Assembly: GCF_030163795.1 (NCBI RefSeq)
Contig: NZ_JASJOF010000006.1
Coordinates: 234,665-298,664 of the forward strand
DNA from: Roseicyclus marinus
GTDB taxonomy: Bacteria; Pseudomonadota; Alphaproteobacteria; Rhodobacterales; Rhodobacteraceae
Reading direction: 5' to 3'
Length of the DNA: 64,000 bases
Shown one piece after another: positions 8,931-17,989 of the stretch. The translations under genes and the position numbers were made by a program. The notes below the pieces were generated by a model. That model was not told where the DNA came from and made no database searches. It worked only from the letters and a program-made list of their open reading frames with translations. Each line of letters starts with the position of its first letter. Position 1 is the first letter of the stretch.

Positions 8931-9554
8931 ATGAATGACCAGTCCCCGCATGGCGACCAGACCTTGGCGGACCTGATCGGGTCGCGCCTGTGCCATGACC
9001 TCGTAAACCCGCTGGGCGCGATCGGCAACGGGGTCGAACTGATCGAGATGACGGGCTCGGCCCGCGGCCCGGAAATGGCGTTGATCCGCGACGCGGTGCG
9101 CGATGCGCAGGCCCGAGTGCGGTTTTTGCGCGTGGCCTTCGGGGCGGCAGGCAGCCAGCAGATCATGAGCGCACGGGAGGCGCGGGCCACCGCGCTGGCC
9201 CCCTGGCAGGACAGCCGCCTGACGCTCGACTGGGCCGTGCCGGGCGACCTGCCGCGGCTTGGCGTGAAACTGGGCTACCTGATGCTTCTGTGCGCCGAAA
9301 CCGCGCTGCCGATGGGGGGCAGCCTGCGCATCGGCCTTGATCCATCGGGAAACTGGCAGGTCACGGCGTCCGGCCCGCGCCTCTCGCTCGACGAGGCTTT
9401 GTGGTCGGTGCTGCGATTCGGCATGGCCTCCGCTGGCCGTCCCCTCCGCCCGTCCGAGGCGCAGTTTCCCGCGCTCCATGCTGCGGTCACGCCCTTGGAC
9501 AAGACGATCAACTATGTGGCGCAAGACGACCGGCTGACCATCGCCACCGCCTGA
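8931..9554 (+). CDS. chpT: Histidine phosphotransferase ChpT
   Basis: A 207-residue dimeric HisKA/HATPase-like phosphotransferase that relays phosphate from CckA to CtrA. The phospho-accepting histidine is His22 in RLCHDLVNPLGAIGNGVELI. The C-terminal part (LGYLMLLCAETALPMGGSL, then LSLDEALWSVLRFG) is the degenerate ATPase-like domain that does not bind ATP. The start is the ATG at 8931; the upstream in-frame ATG would place 34 residues antisense to the DUF3553 gene. Its presence implies a CckA-ChpT-CtrA phosphorelay in this organism. Confidence 0.88.
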   Translation: MNDQSPHGDQTLADLIGSRLCHDLVNPLGAIGNGVELIEMTGSARGPEMALIRDAVRDAQARVRFLRVAFGAAGSQQIMSAREARATALAPWQDSRLTLDWAVPGDLPRLGVKLGYLMLLCAETALPMGGSLRIGLDPSGNWQVTASGPRLSLDEALWSVLRFGMASAGRPLRPSEAQFPALHAAVTPLDKTINYVAQDDRLTIATA

Positions 9555-9566
9555 GCGGCGCGGCTG

Positions 9567-10085
9567 TCAGACAGGCGTCAGACCCGCACGGAACCGGCGC
9601 ATCCGCTCGCGGTAATGCGCGGCCGAGGCCAGAAGCTTGTCTTGCGCCGCCGCGTCCAACTCGCGCACTACCTTGCCGGGCATCCCCATCACCAGTGATC
9701 CATCGGGGATCACCTTGCCCTCGGGGATCAACGCCCCCGCCCCGATCAAGCAGCCCTTGCCGATCACGGCCCCGTTCAGGATCGTGGCCCCCATCCCGAC
9801 CAGCGACCCGTCCCCGATCGTGCAGCCATGCAGCATCGCCTTGTGGCCGATGGTGCAGTTTTCCCCGACCGACAGCGGATAGCCCATATCGGTGTGAAAG
9901 ACGCAGTTTTCCTGCACGTTCGACCCTGCGCCGATGCGGATTTCCTCGTTGTCGCCGCGCAAGGTGACGCCGAACCAGACGCTCGCACCCGCCTCCAGCA
10001 CCACGCGGCCGATCACATGCGCGCCGGGGGCAACCCATGTGTCGTCATGGATTTCGGGCGCGATCCCGTCGAGCGCGTAGATCAT
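9567..10085 (-). CDS. Gamma-carbonic anhydrase family protein
   Basis: A 172-residue left-handed beta-helix protein with hexapeptide repeats (for example [20 protein letters not shown]). The three metal-binding histidines of the gamma-carbonic anhydrase/YrdA family are visible in [13 protein letters not shown] and MLHGC. Many members lack proven carbonic anhydrase activity. Its start overlaps the gmk stop by 4 bases, so it is translated with guanylate kinase; a metabolic reason for that pairing is not apparent. Confidence 0.88.
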   Translation of the reverse strand: MIYALDGIAPEIHDDTWVAPGAHVIGRVVLEAGASVWFGVTLRGDNEEIRIGAGSNVQENCVFHTDMGYPLSVGENCTIGHKAMLHGCTIGDGSLVGMGATILNGAVIGKGCLIGAGALIPEGKVIPDGSLVMGMPGKVVRELDAAAQDKLLASAAHYRERMRRFRAGLTPV

Positions 10086-10738
10086 TCCTGTTCCTCCCGG
10101 AATTCGTCATGCAGCTTGCGCACATGCGCGGCGAGGCCCGGTTGCTGTTCCCGCCGCAACCGCTCGGCTCCAACGATGGTCTTCAGCTTCTCGAAGGTCG
10201 CGTCGAGATCGTCATTGACCAGAACGTAATCATAGCCATCCCAATGGCTGATCTCGTCCCAGCTTTTCAGCATCCGCTTGGCGATGACCTCGGGGCCATC
10301 TTGTCCCCGGCTGACCAACCGCCGTTTCAGTTCCGGGATCGAGGGCGGCAGGATGAAGATCGACAGCGTATGCCGCCCCAAAGCCGAATTGCGGATCTGC
10401 TGCGCACCCTGCCAGTCGATGTCGAACAACACGTCGCGCCCCGCCTCGATGGCCTCGGCCACGGGCGCCATGGGCGAGCCGTAGAAATTCCCGAAGACAT
10501 GGGCATGTTCCAGCATCGCGCCATCGGCCACCATGGCCTTGAACTGCGTCTCTTGCAGGAAGTGGTAATGTTCCCCATCCACCTCGCCCGGGCGCGGCTG
10601 GCGCGTGGTGGCCGAGACCGAAAAGCGCAAGCTGGGGTCCCAGTCCATCAAGCGCTTGGCCAGCGTCGATTTTCCCGCGCCCGAGGGCGAGGACAAGATG
10701 ATCAGAAGACCCCTCCGGGACTGGGTGGCGGCGGCCAT
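10082..10738 (-). CDS. gmk: Guanylate kinase
   Basis: ATP:GMP phosphotransferase, 218 residues, needed for GTP and dGTP supply. The Walker A loop is [19 protein letters not shown]-binding residues lie in [21 protein letters not shown], and [14 protein letters not shown] and LVSRGQD form the rest of the core. Length and motifs are standard. It lies 2 bases downstream of yicC and overlaps the carbonic-anhydrase-like gene, giving a yicC-gmk-gamma-CA unit. The yicC-gmk link is widespread. Confidence 0.96.
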   Translation of the reverse strand: MAAATQSRRGLLIILSSPSGAGKSTLAKRLMDWDPSLRFSVSATTRQPRPGEVDGEHYHFLQETQFKAMVADGAMLEHAHVFGNFYGSPMAPVAEAIEAGRDVLFDIDWQGAQQIRNSALGRHTLSIFILPPSIPELKRRLVSRGQDGPEVIAKRMLKSWDEISHWDGYDYVLVNDDLDATFEKLKTIVGAERLRREQQPGLAAHVRKLHDEFREEQE

Positions 10739-10740
10739 GA

Positions 10741-11610
10741 CTACTCCACGTTCTGGACTTGTTCGCGGGTCTGGTCGATGGCCAGTTTGAGGTCAAGCCC
10801 GATCGCCGTCAGGCCCGCATCTTGCGACTTGGAACACAGCGTATTGGCCTCGCGGTTGAACTCCTGCATCAGGAAATCAAGCTTGCGCCCCACGGCACCG
10901 CCCTGCGCCAGCAACGCACGGGCCGCCGCGACATGGGCCCGCAGCCGGTCGATTTCTTCCGTCACATCGGTCTTGAGCGCCAAGGCAGCGACCTCTTGCG
11001 CCAAACGCGCCTCGTCGATCTCGGTCGCCTCGACCAACATCGCGATGGCCGCGCGCAGGCGGGCGGCCTGCGGTTCGGCGCGGGCGGCGGCGGCCTTTTG
11101 CGCGGCCTCGATCAGCTCCGCGATCCCGTCGATCTGGCCAGACAACAACGCCGCAAGCGCACGGCCCTCGTCATGGCGCATGTCGGTGAAGGCCGCGATC
11201 AACGGCTCGGCATCGGCCAGCAGAACCTCGGGCGCGGGCATGGCCGCCACCTCGCCCGCCTCCGACACTCCGCGCAACGACAGGACCGCCACAGGATCGA
11301 CAGGCATGCAGGCGATGCCCTGCGCCTCGGCGGCGGCGCGCACCTGCGCCACCTGCGCCAGAGCCGCCGCAAGCTTCGCCGGATCGGTCAGGCCATGCGC
11401 CCCATGGTCTCGCGTCACTCGCAGAGACAGGCTGATCGACCCGCGCCCGATCACTTCGGACAGCCGCTTGCGCAACGGCGCCTCCAGCGCGCCCAAGCCA
11501 TCGGGCAACCGCAGCCGCAGGTCGAGCCCGCGCCCGTTCACGCTGCGCAACTCCCAGCTCCAGCTTGCGCCTGTCCCGTCCGCCCCCTCGCGCGCGGCGA
11601 ACCCGGTCAT
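10741..11610 (-). CDS. YicC/YloC family endoribonuclease
   Basis: A 289-residue protein of the YicC family, shown in other bacteria to be an endoribonuclease. The N-terminal signature is MTGFAAREG, followed by [19 protein letters not shown]; the C-terminal DUF1732 part has [23 protein letters not shown] place the start at the ATG 11608-11610, but a TTG at 11644-11646 has a much better ribosome-binding site (GGAGG nine bases upstream) and would add 12 residues. It leads directly into gmk with a 2-base gap. Confidence 0.9.
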   Translation of the reverse strand: MTGFAAREGADGTGASWSWELRSVNGRGLDLRLRLPDGLGALEAPLRKRLSEVIGRGSISLSLRVTRDHGAHGLTDPAKLAAALAQVAQVRAAAEAQGIACMPVDPVAVLSLRGVSEAGEVAAMPAPEVLLADAEPLIAAFTDMRHDEGRALAALLSGQIDGIAELIEAAQKAAAARAEPQAARLRAAIAMLVEATEIDEARLAQEVAALALKTDVTEEIDRLRAHVAAARALLAQGGAVGRKLDFLMQEFNREANTLCSKSQDAGLTAIGLDLKLAIDQTREQVQNVE

Positions 11611-11786
11611 GGAGGCGATGACGCCTCTCGCCTCTTGGTTACCCAAATGCAAACTCCTCCCGGTCTCCTCAAGAAATCCTCAAGGAGTGGCGCGATTTGG
11701 AAGGGAAATCTTAACCTTCGTCAAGGAAACCGGACCGGATGCGGGGTACCACGTCCCCAGCACACGGCCCCGTTTACCAACGATCC

Positions 11787-13166
11787 TCAGACCACCGCGC
11801 GCAGGCTCTGGCGGCTTTGCTGCAACTCTTCCGCGACGAGGAAGGCCAGTTCCAGCGACTGGCTGGCGTTCAGCCGCGGATCGCAGGCCGTGTGGTAGCG
11901 CGAGGACAGATCTTCGTCCGTCACAGCCCGCATACCGCCGGTGCATTCGGTCACGTCCTTGCCGGTCATCTCGAAATGCACACCGCCCGGAACACTGCCC
12001 TCGGCGCGATGGATCGCAAAGAATTCCTGAACTTCGCGCAAAATCGCATCGAAGGGCCGCGTCTTGTAACCGGTCGAGGATTTGATGACGTTCCCGTGCA
12101 TCGGATCGCAGGACCACAGCACGTTCGCGCCCTCGGCCTTGACCGTCTTGATCAGGCGCGGCAGGTGATCGCCCACCTTGCCCGCGCCAAAGCGCGCGAT
12201 CAGCGTCAGGCGGCCCGGCTCATTCTCGGGATTGAGCTTGGACATCAAGACCTTGAGGTCCTCTTCCGTCGTCGTCGGCCCACATTTCAGCCCGATCGGG
12301 TTCAGAACGCCACGGCAGAATTCCACATGCGCGCCATCGGGCTGGCGTGTGCGGTCGCCGATCCAGATCATGTGGCCCGATCCCGCCAGCCACTTGCCCG
12401 AGGTGCTGTCGACGCGGCACAGCGCCTCCTCGTATTCCAAGAGCAGCGCTTCGTGGCTCGTGTAGAAATCGACCGTCGCAAGCTCGTGGTTTGTCTCGCT
12501 GGTCAGGCCCGCCGCCGTCATGAAATCAAGGCTGTCCTGAATGCGGTTGGCCAGATCGCGGTATTTCTCGGCATCGTCGTGATCGGTGAACCCAAGGGTC
12601 CAGCTGTGCACCCGGTGGATATCGGCGAAACCACCCGTCGAGAAAGCGCGCAACAGGTTTAGCGAGGCCGCGGCCTGCGTATAGGCCTGCAACATCCGGT
12701 TCGGATCGGGGATACGCGCCTCGGGCGTGGGCGCGATATCGTTGATGATGTCACCCTTGTAGCTGTCCATTTCGACGCCGCCGATCACCTCGGTGGGCGC
12801 GGAGCGCGGCTTGGCGAACTGGCCCGCCATGCGGCCGACCTTCACCACGGGCACCTTGGCGCCATAGGTCAGCACCATCGCCATCTGGAGCATCACCTTG
12901 AAGGTGTCGCGGATGTTGTCGGCGGAAAATTCTGCAAAGCTTTCAGCGCAATCGCCGCCCTGAAGCAAGAAAGCCTCCCCGCGCGAGGCGGCGGCCAAAG
13001 CCTTTTTGAGGCGGCGCGCCTCGCCCGCGAAAACCAGCGGGGGATATTTCGCCAATTGCGTCTCGGCAGCCTGCAAGGCCGCGGCGTCGGGATAGCTCGG
13101 CATCTGAACGCGCGGCTTGGCGCGCCAGTCGGATTTGTTCCAGGCCGGTCCGGTCGTGCGGGTCAT
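11787..13166 (-). CDS. aroG: 3-deoxy-7-phosphoheptulonate synthase, class II
   Basis: DAHP synthase condenses phosphoenolpyruvate and erythrose 4-phosphate at the entry to aromatic biosynthesis. The 459-residue length and the segments [33 protein letters not shown] and WSCDPMHGN identify the plant-like class II type rather than the AroFGH type. It stands alone on the minus strand, with 174 bases between it and a divergent AraC-type regulator. No leader peptide for attenuation was seen. The symbol follows common use for this class in alphaproteobacteria. Confidence 0.93.
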   Translation of the reverse strand: MTRTTGPAWNKSDWRAKPRVQMPSYPDAAALQAAETQLAKYPPLVFAGEARRLKKALAAASRGEAFLLQGGDCAESFAEFSADNIRDTFKVMLQMAMVLTYGAKVPVVKVGRMAGQFAKPRSAPTEVIGGVEMDSYKGDIINDIAPTPEARIPDPNRMLQAYTQAAASLNLLRAFSTGGFADIHRVHSWTLGFTDHDDAEKYRDLANRIQDSLDFMTAAGLTSETNHELATVDFYTSHEALLLEYEEALCRVDSTSGKWLAGSGHMIWIGDRTRQPDGAHVEFCRGVLNPIGLKCGPTTTEEDLKVLMSKLNPENEPGRLTLIARFGAGKVGDHLPRLIKTVKAEGANVLWSCDPMHGNVIKSSTGYKTRPFDAILREVQEFFAIHRAEGSVPGGVHFEMTGKDVTECTGGMRAVTDEDLSSRYHTACDPRLNASQSLELAFLVAEELQQSRQSLRAVV

Positions 13167-13340
13167 GGCGCCGTGTCTCCTTCAGGGTCGTCTCTCGGGG
13201 GGTGCTTATAGGCGCATGACCGCGACCATCCAATCCCCTGAATCGCCGCCCCCGGGGATTGCGCCCGCCTGAAAAAACTGCTTTCGCTCAAGGAATGCGC
13301 GGGGCCGCCCCGTGCTTGCACGACAGGCAAAGGCCCAAAG

Positions 13341-14315
13341 ATGCCCGACCACACCGGCCCACGGCGGTTCGTTTTCGTCCTTCTGGACCAATTCACCATG
13401 CTGTGTTTCTCCAGCGCGGTCGAAGCCTTGCGCATCGCCAACCGCATGTCGGGCCGCCCGCTTTACAGCTGGACCTTGGTGGGCGACGGCGGCGATATCG
13501 CCTATTGCAGCGCGGGCATCGGCTTTCGGCTCGACAGCGACCTCGAAGAAGTGACGCGCGACGACACGGTGCTTGTGTGCGGCGGCATCGACGTGGCCTC
13601 GGCCACGACCAAGCGTGTGGTCAGCTGGCTCAGGCGCGAGGCGCGCAAGGGCGCGGTGATGGGCGGGCTGTGTACGGCTGGCTACACGCTGGCCAAGGCG
13701 GGCCTCCTTGATGGCAAGCGCGCGACGATCCACTGGGAAAACCAAGACAGTTTCACCGAGGAATTCGAAGAGGTGATCCTGACCAAATCGGTCTTCGTGA
13801 TCGACGGCAACCGCATCACCACGGCGGGGGGCACGGCCTCCATCGACCTCATGCTCAAGATCATCGCGGATGAGCATGGCGAGGACTTGGCCAATCTGGT
13901 GGCCGATCAGCTGATCTACACATCCATCCGCACCGACCAGGATACGCAGCGCCTGTCGATCCCGACCCGCATCGGCGTGCGCCATCCCAAGCTGGGACAG
14001 GTCATCCGGATGATGGAACAGGCGATCGAAGACCCGATCAGCCCCGCGACGCTGGCCAAAGAGGTCGGCATGTCGACCCGGCAGTTGGAACGCCTGTTCC
14101 GGCGCTACCTCAACCGCAGCCCAAAGCGCTATTACATGGAATTGCGGCTGTCCAAGGCGCGCAACCTGTTGATGCAAACCGACATGAGCGTGATCAACGT
14201 GGCGCTGGCCTGCGGTTTCGCCTCGCCCTCGCATTTCTCCAAATGCTACCGCGCGCATTACAACACCACCCCCTACCGCGAACGCGGGACACAGGGCGCG
14301 CGCGACAAGGTCTGA
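13341..14315 (+). CDS. GlxA-type AraC-family regulator with DJ-1/PfpI domain (GbdR-like)
   Basis: A 324-residue transcription regulator. Residues 1 to about 190 form a DJ-1/PfpI (class I glutamine amidotransferase-like) domain with the nucleophile-elbow cysteine in GGLCTAGYTLAKAG. Residues about 225-315 form a double helix-turn-helix AraC domain: LAKEVGMSTRQLERLFRRYL and NVALACGFASPSHFSKCYR. This layout is that of GlxA/GbdR proteins; GbdR controls glycine betaine and dimethylglycine use in Pseudomonas. A dimethylglycine-dehydrogenase-like gene is in the window but 43 kb away, so a link is only a guess. Confidence 0.88.
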   Translation: MPDHTGPRRFVFVLLDQFTMLCFSSAVEALRIANRMSGRPLYSWTLVGDGGDIAYCSAGIGFRLDSDLEEVTRDDTVLVCGGIDVASATTKRVVSWLRREARKGAVMGGLCTAGYTLAKAGLLDGKRATIHWENQDSFTEEFEEVILTKSVFVIDGNRITTAGGTASIDLMLKIIADEHGEDLANLVADQLIYTSIRTDQDTQRLSIPTRIGVRHPKLGQVIRMMEQAIEDPISPATLAKEVGMSTRQLERLFRRYLNRSPKRYYMELRLSKARNLLMQTDMSVINVALACGFASPSHFSKCYRAHYNTTPYRERGTQGARDKV

Positions 14316-14319
14316 GGCT

Positions 14320-14592
14320 TCAGTCGGACACGCGCGCTGCACGCCCGCCGCGCCGGCGCGGTGTCGGGGCTTGGCTCAATCCTTCGCGCAGGACCGCCGT
14401 CATCGGATGATCCGCAGGCGCATCGGCATGACGTTCCAGCAGGGCGGCAATGGCCGTGCGCGGGTCGACCCCGGACAGGCTCAGCGCCCAATCGACCAGA
14501 ATCGAGCGACATTCGGCATCGCCGATCCCCTCGATCCTGTAAGCCTCACGGATCAGGTTCTTGGGGTCGATCGGGTCACGGTCTGCCGTCAT
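14320..14592 (-). CDS. Small conserved hypothetical protein behind glnE
   Basis: A 90-residue soluble protein, MTADRDPIDPKNLIREAY at the start, with a helical middle (CRSILVDWALSLSG, TAIAALLERH) and a basic tail (PTPRRRGGRAARVSD). Its ATG overlaps the glnE stop as ATGA, so it is almost certainly translationally coupled to glnE. It converges on the GlxA-type gene with only 4 bases between stops. I do not recognise the family; coding is supported by the overlap and by a composition like its neighbours. Confidence 0.72.
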   Translation of the reverse strand: MTADRDPIDPKNLIREAYRIEGIGDAECRSILVDWALSLSGVDPRTAIAALLERHADAPADHPMTAVLREGLSQAPTPRRRGGRAARVSD

Positions 14593-17390
14593 GCGCCATC
14601 CTGCTCGGTCACTGCGCCGAAAACGGCGTCGAGGCAGGAAAGCGCATCGGCGCGCGCTTTGTCCAGACGCGTTGCAAGCACGCCCGCATCCTCGGCCTCC
14701 GCGATCCGTGCAAGAAAGGCGCGGCCACCCGTTCCGATGGCCTCCAGATCCAGCGCCTCGTCTGTCAACAGCCGCGCCGCGCCCTGAACCCGGCTGAACA
14801 GCGCATGGGCCGCCTGCACGCAGGCCACGCCGTCGGCATCGAGCCAGCCAAGCCCCGCCGCCTCGGCCAATTGCGCGGCGCTGGCGCGATGGCCCTTGCC
14901 GGAGGCCAGCGCCGCCGCCTGCCCCAAAAGCTCGATCTCCTGCATGCCGCCCGGCCCCTCCTTGACGGCAAAGGTCGAACCGGTCCGGCCCGCCGCAGCC
15001 AGACGCGCGCGCATCGCGGCGGCCTCGGTCCGCACATGATCGGGCGCGGCCTTTTCCGCGATAACGCTGCAGCGGATGCCCTCGATCTCGGCCGCCAAAG
15101 CTGGGGGGCCTGCGATGACGCGCGCCCGCGTCAGCGCCATATGTTCCCATGTCCAGGCCTCGTCGCGCTGATAGCTGGCAAAGCCCGTCACCGATGTCGC
15201 CACCGGTCCCTGTCGCCCTGAGGGCCGCAGGCGCATATCGACCTCGTACAATTTTCCTGCCGCCGTGGGCGCGGACAGCGCGGTGATGAGGGATTTCGTC
15301 GCCTTGGCGTACCAGCCGCGTGCATCGAGCGGGCGGCGCCCCTCGCTCATCTCGACCCCTGCCGCATCGTAGATGACGATGAGGTCAAGGTCAGAGCCCG
15401 CGCTCATTCGCCCGGACCCAAGACTGCCCATGCCCAGAACGGCACCACCCACGCCCGGAGGCGGGCCGTGTCGTCGCGCGATCTCCGCGCAGACAACGGG
15501 CCAAAGCGCGCCGATCACCGCATCGGCCAGATCGGTATATTGCCCGGCTGCCTCGTCCGGCCCGATAAGCGCGCGCAGTTGGTGCACGCCGATGCGGAAA
15601 TGCCAATCCTTCTGCCATCGCCGCGCAAGATCGAGCTGGGCCTCGTAATCACGGCCCGAAAGCATGTGCGAAAGGTCCGCGCGCAATCCATCCGACCCGG
15701 GCCACGGCGCAAAGAACCGACCGTCCAGAACGGCATCCAGAACGCCCGAATGGCGCGACAGGTACCGCGAGAGGCCCGGTGCCGTGGCGCAGATATCTGC
15801 CAGCAGATCGACCAGCGGAGGATTGGCGTCGAACAGTGAAAAAAGTTGAACACCGGCCGGCAAGCCTTTGAGAAAACTGTCGAAGTTTGACAGCGCCTCG
15901 TCGGGCTTCGCAGCCGTGTGGAAGCGACGCAGCAATTCGGGTTTCAGCCGTTCGAAAATCAGTCGCCCCCGTTCGCTGCGCAGCGCCGGGTAGCTGGGCC
16001 AGCGCGCCATGATCTCCGCCTCGGCCTCGGTGATCTCGAGGCTTGGCGTGGTCCCGCCACGGGTCGGCTGGAACAGGTCGCCGGTGAGATGCTCGACCCG
16101 CCGGATACGCGCGGCCAGCCTGTCGCGGAAGGCCTGCGTGTCACCCTCGCCACAAAGCCGCGCCAGACGATCGAAGCCTTGAGAAGATTTCGGTAAATCA
16201 TGGGTTTGTGCGTCGTCGATCATCTGGACGCGGTGTTCGATCTCGCGGTGATGGGCGTAAAGATCGGTCAGCTCTCCCGCCACTTCGGGAGGAATCCACC
16301 CGGCTTCAGCCAGCGCGGCCAGCGCCCCCACCGTGCGGCGGGAACGAAGAGACGGGTCACGGCCACCTGCCACCAATTGGCGTGTCTGGGCAAAGAACTC
16401 GATCTCGCGGATCCCGCCCGCGCCGAGTTTCATGTTATGTCCTTCTAGTTTAAGATCGCCGTGCAAGCCTTTGTGATCGCGTATCTTCTGTCGCATATCC
16501 ATGGTGTCTTGCACCATCGCGAAATCCAGATGCCGCCGCCAGACAAAGGGTTTGAGCGTTTCAAGAAACCGCGCACCCACTGCCAGGTCGCCCGCGGCAG
16601 GCCGCGCCTTGATATAGGCGGAGCGTTCCCAAGACCGCCCTTCGGCCTCGTAATAGCGTTCGGCAGCCGTCATCGAGATGCAGACCGGCGTGACGCTGGC
16701 ATCGGGCCGCAGCCGCAGATCGGTGCGAAAGACATAGCCTTCGGACGTGGTATCCCCGAGGGTCGCCGCGATCTTGCGCGTGGCGCGAATGAACCCTGCC
16801 CGGGCCTCCATCGCGTCGGACCCATCGAAACGGTCGTCGTCGAACAGGCAGATCAGGTCGATGTCCGAGGAATAATTCAGCTCGCCCGCACCCATCTTGC
16901 CCATGGCGAGCGCCACCATACCCGCCCCATCGCGGTGGGCATCCTCCTCCGTCTGGCCGGGCAGCTTGCCGCGGCGGGCCTCTGCCCCGACATGGACACG
17001 CACTGCCGCTTGCAGGCAGGCATCGGCGATGTCGGTCCAATGCTGCGTCACGGTCGCCAAGGGCCAGACACCGCCCAGATCGGCCAGCGCCACGATCAAC
17101 GCCGCGCGCCGCTTGATCCGGCGCAGGCCGGTGTCAAGCTCGCCGGGGGACAGGTTCGCGGCCTCTGCGATCAGGTTTCTCACCACTGTCTCGGGCGCAT
17201 CCGCCAGCGCCGAAGCCAGCCAATCGGCCTCCCGCGCGATCAGGCCGCCAAGATAGGGCGACGACCCGCCTGTGCCTTCGATCAAAGGGCGCAGTTCGGG
17301 GGCCAGCCCCGGCAGGTACGACAGCGCGTCGGTGCCGCGTTCGGGGGAATGGGGGATCGGGTGGCGGGTCAGGCGCGATGCAAGGCTCAT
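14589..17390 (-). CDS. glnE: Bifunctional glutamine synthetase adenylyltransferase/deadenylylase
   Basis: GlnE adds and removes AMP on glutamine synthetase under control of PII. The 933-residue protein has two nucleotidyltransferase halves: the N-terminal (deadenylylating) site MGKMGAGELNYSSDIDLICL and the C-terminal (adenylylating) site MGSLGSGRMSAGSDLDLIVI, each with the GS...DxD metal motif. The ATG at 17388-17390 (MSLASRLTRHP) was preferred to an upstream one that would overlap the divergent ybaK promoter. A 90-residue gene overlaps its end. Length is normal for the family. Confidence 0.95.
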   Translation of the reverse strand: MSLASRLTRHPIPHSPERGTDALSYLPGLAPELRPLIEGTGGSSPYLGGLIAREADWLASALADAPETVVRNLIAEAANLSPGELDTGLRRIKRRAALIVALADLGGVWPLATVTQHWTDIADACLQAAVRVHVGAEARRGKLPGQTEEDAHRDGAGMVALAMGKMGAGELNYSSDIDLICLFDDDRFDGSDAMEARAGFIRATRKIAATLGDTTSEGYVFRTDLRLRPDASVTPVCISMTAAERYYEAEGRSWERSAYIKARPAAGDLAVGARFLETLKPFVWRRHLDFAMVQDTMDMRQKIRDHKGLHGDLKLEGHNMKLGAGGIREIEFFAQTRQLVAGGRDPSLRSRRTVGALAALAEAGWIPPEVAGELTDLYAHHREIEHRVQMIDDAQTHDLPKSSQGFDRLARLCGEGDTQAFRDRLAARIRRVEHLTGDLFQPTRGGTTPSLEITEAEAEIMARWPSYPALRSERGRLIFERLKPELLRRFHTAAKPDEALSNFDSFLKGLPAGVQLFSLFDANPPLVDLLADICATAPGLSRYLSRHSGVLDAVLDGRFFAPWPGSDGLRADLSHMLSGRDYEAQLDLARRWQKDWHFRIGVHQLRALIGPDEAAGQYTDLADAVIGALWPVVCAEIARRHGPPPGVGGAVLGMGSLGSGRMSAGSDLDLIVIYDAAGVEMSEGRRPLDARGWYAKATKSLITALSAPTAAGKLYEVDMRLRPSGRQGPVATSVTGFASYQRDEAWTWEHMALTRARVIAGPPALAAEIEGIRCSVIAEKAAPDHVRTEAAAMRARLAAAGRTGSTFAVKEGPGGMQEIELLGQAAALASGKGHRASAAQLAEAAGLGWLDADGVACVQAAHALFSRVQGAARLLTDEALDLEAIGTGGRAFLARIAEAEDAGVLATRLDKARADALSCLDAVFGAVTEQDGA

Positions 17391-17485
17391 GGCGCGGAGA
17401 CTGGCGCGGCGCGGGCGGGCGGTCAACGGCTTGCGGACGGGCAAAAGGCTTGGCATCACCAGCCCACAAAACGGAGGAATGGGGC

Positions 17486-17956
17486 ATGTCAAAGAGCCTG
17501 ACCCGGGTGAAACGCGCGCTGGAGGAGGCGGGCATCCGCGCCGAGGTGCTTGAAATGGCCGAAGGCACCCGCACCGCCGAGGATGCCGCGCGCGCGGCGG
17601 GGTGCGCTCTAGACCAGATCGCGAAATCCATCATCTTCGGCGCCGAGCAGAGCGGCGATGCCGTGTTGTTCATCACCGCAGGTGGCAACCGCGTCGATGC
17701 GGCCAAGGCAAGCGCGGTGGCGGGCGAACCCTTGGGCAAGGCCGATGCCGGGTTGATCCGGGAACAGACCGGTTTCGCCATTGGTGGCGTCGCGCCGGTC
17801 GGGCATCTGACCCCGATCCGGGCGTGGTTCGATCCCAGATTGCTGGACTTCGACGTGGTCTGGGCCGCCGCCGGCACGCCGCGCCACGTCTTTGCCATCG
17901 CGCCGGATGAGTTGTTGAAGCTAAGCGGCGCGCAAAAGGCCGAATTCACGGCCTGA
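17486..17956 (+). CDS. YbaK/EbsC family protein (aminoacyl-tRNA deacylase-like)
   Basis: A 156-residue protein of the YbaK/ProX superfamily, whose members clear mischarged aminoacyl-tRNAs. The conserved lysine is in DQIAKSIIFG, and GGNRVDAAKAS, GFAIGGVAPVGH and ARGTPRH-like AAGTPRHVFAI segments match the family. A clear ribosome-binding site (ACGGAGGAAT) precedes the ATG at 17486. It is divergent from glnE and convergent with lpxB. The exact subfamily and amino-acid specificity cannot be told here. Confidence 0.88.
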   Translation: MSKSLTRVKRALEEAGIRAEVLEMAEGTRTAEDAARAAGCALDQIAKSIIFGAEQSGDAVLFITAGGNRVDAAKASAVAGEPLGKADAGLIREQTGFAIGGVAPVGHLTPIRAWFDPRLLDFDVVWAAAGTPRHVFAIAPDELLKLSGAQKAEFTA

Positions 17957-17989
17957 AAGGCCTGGCAAAGGGCCAAACGGACGGTTTTG

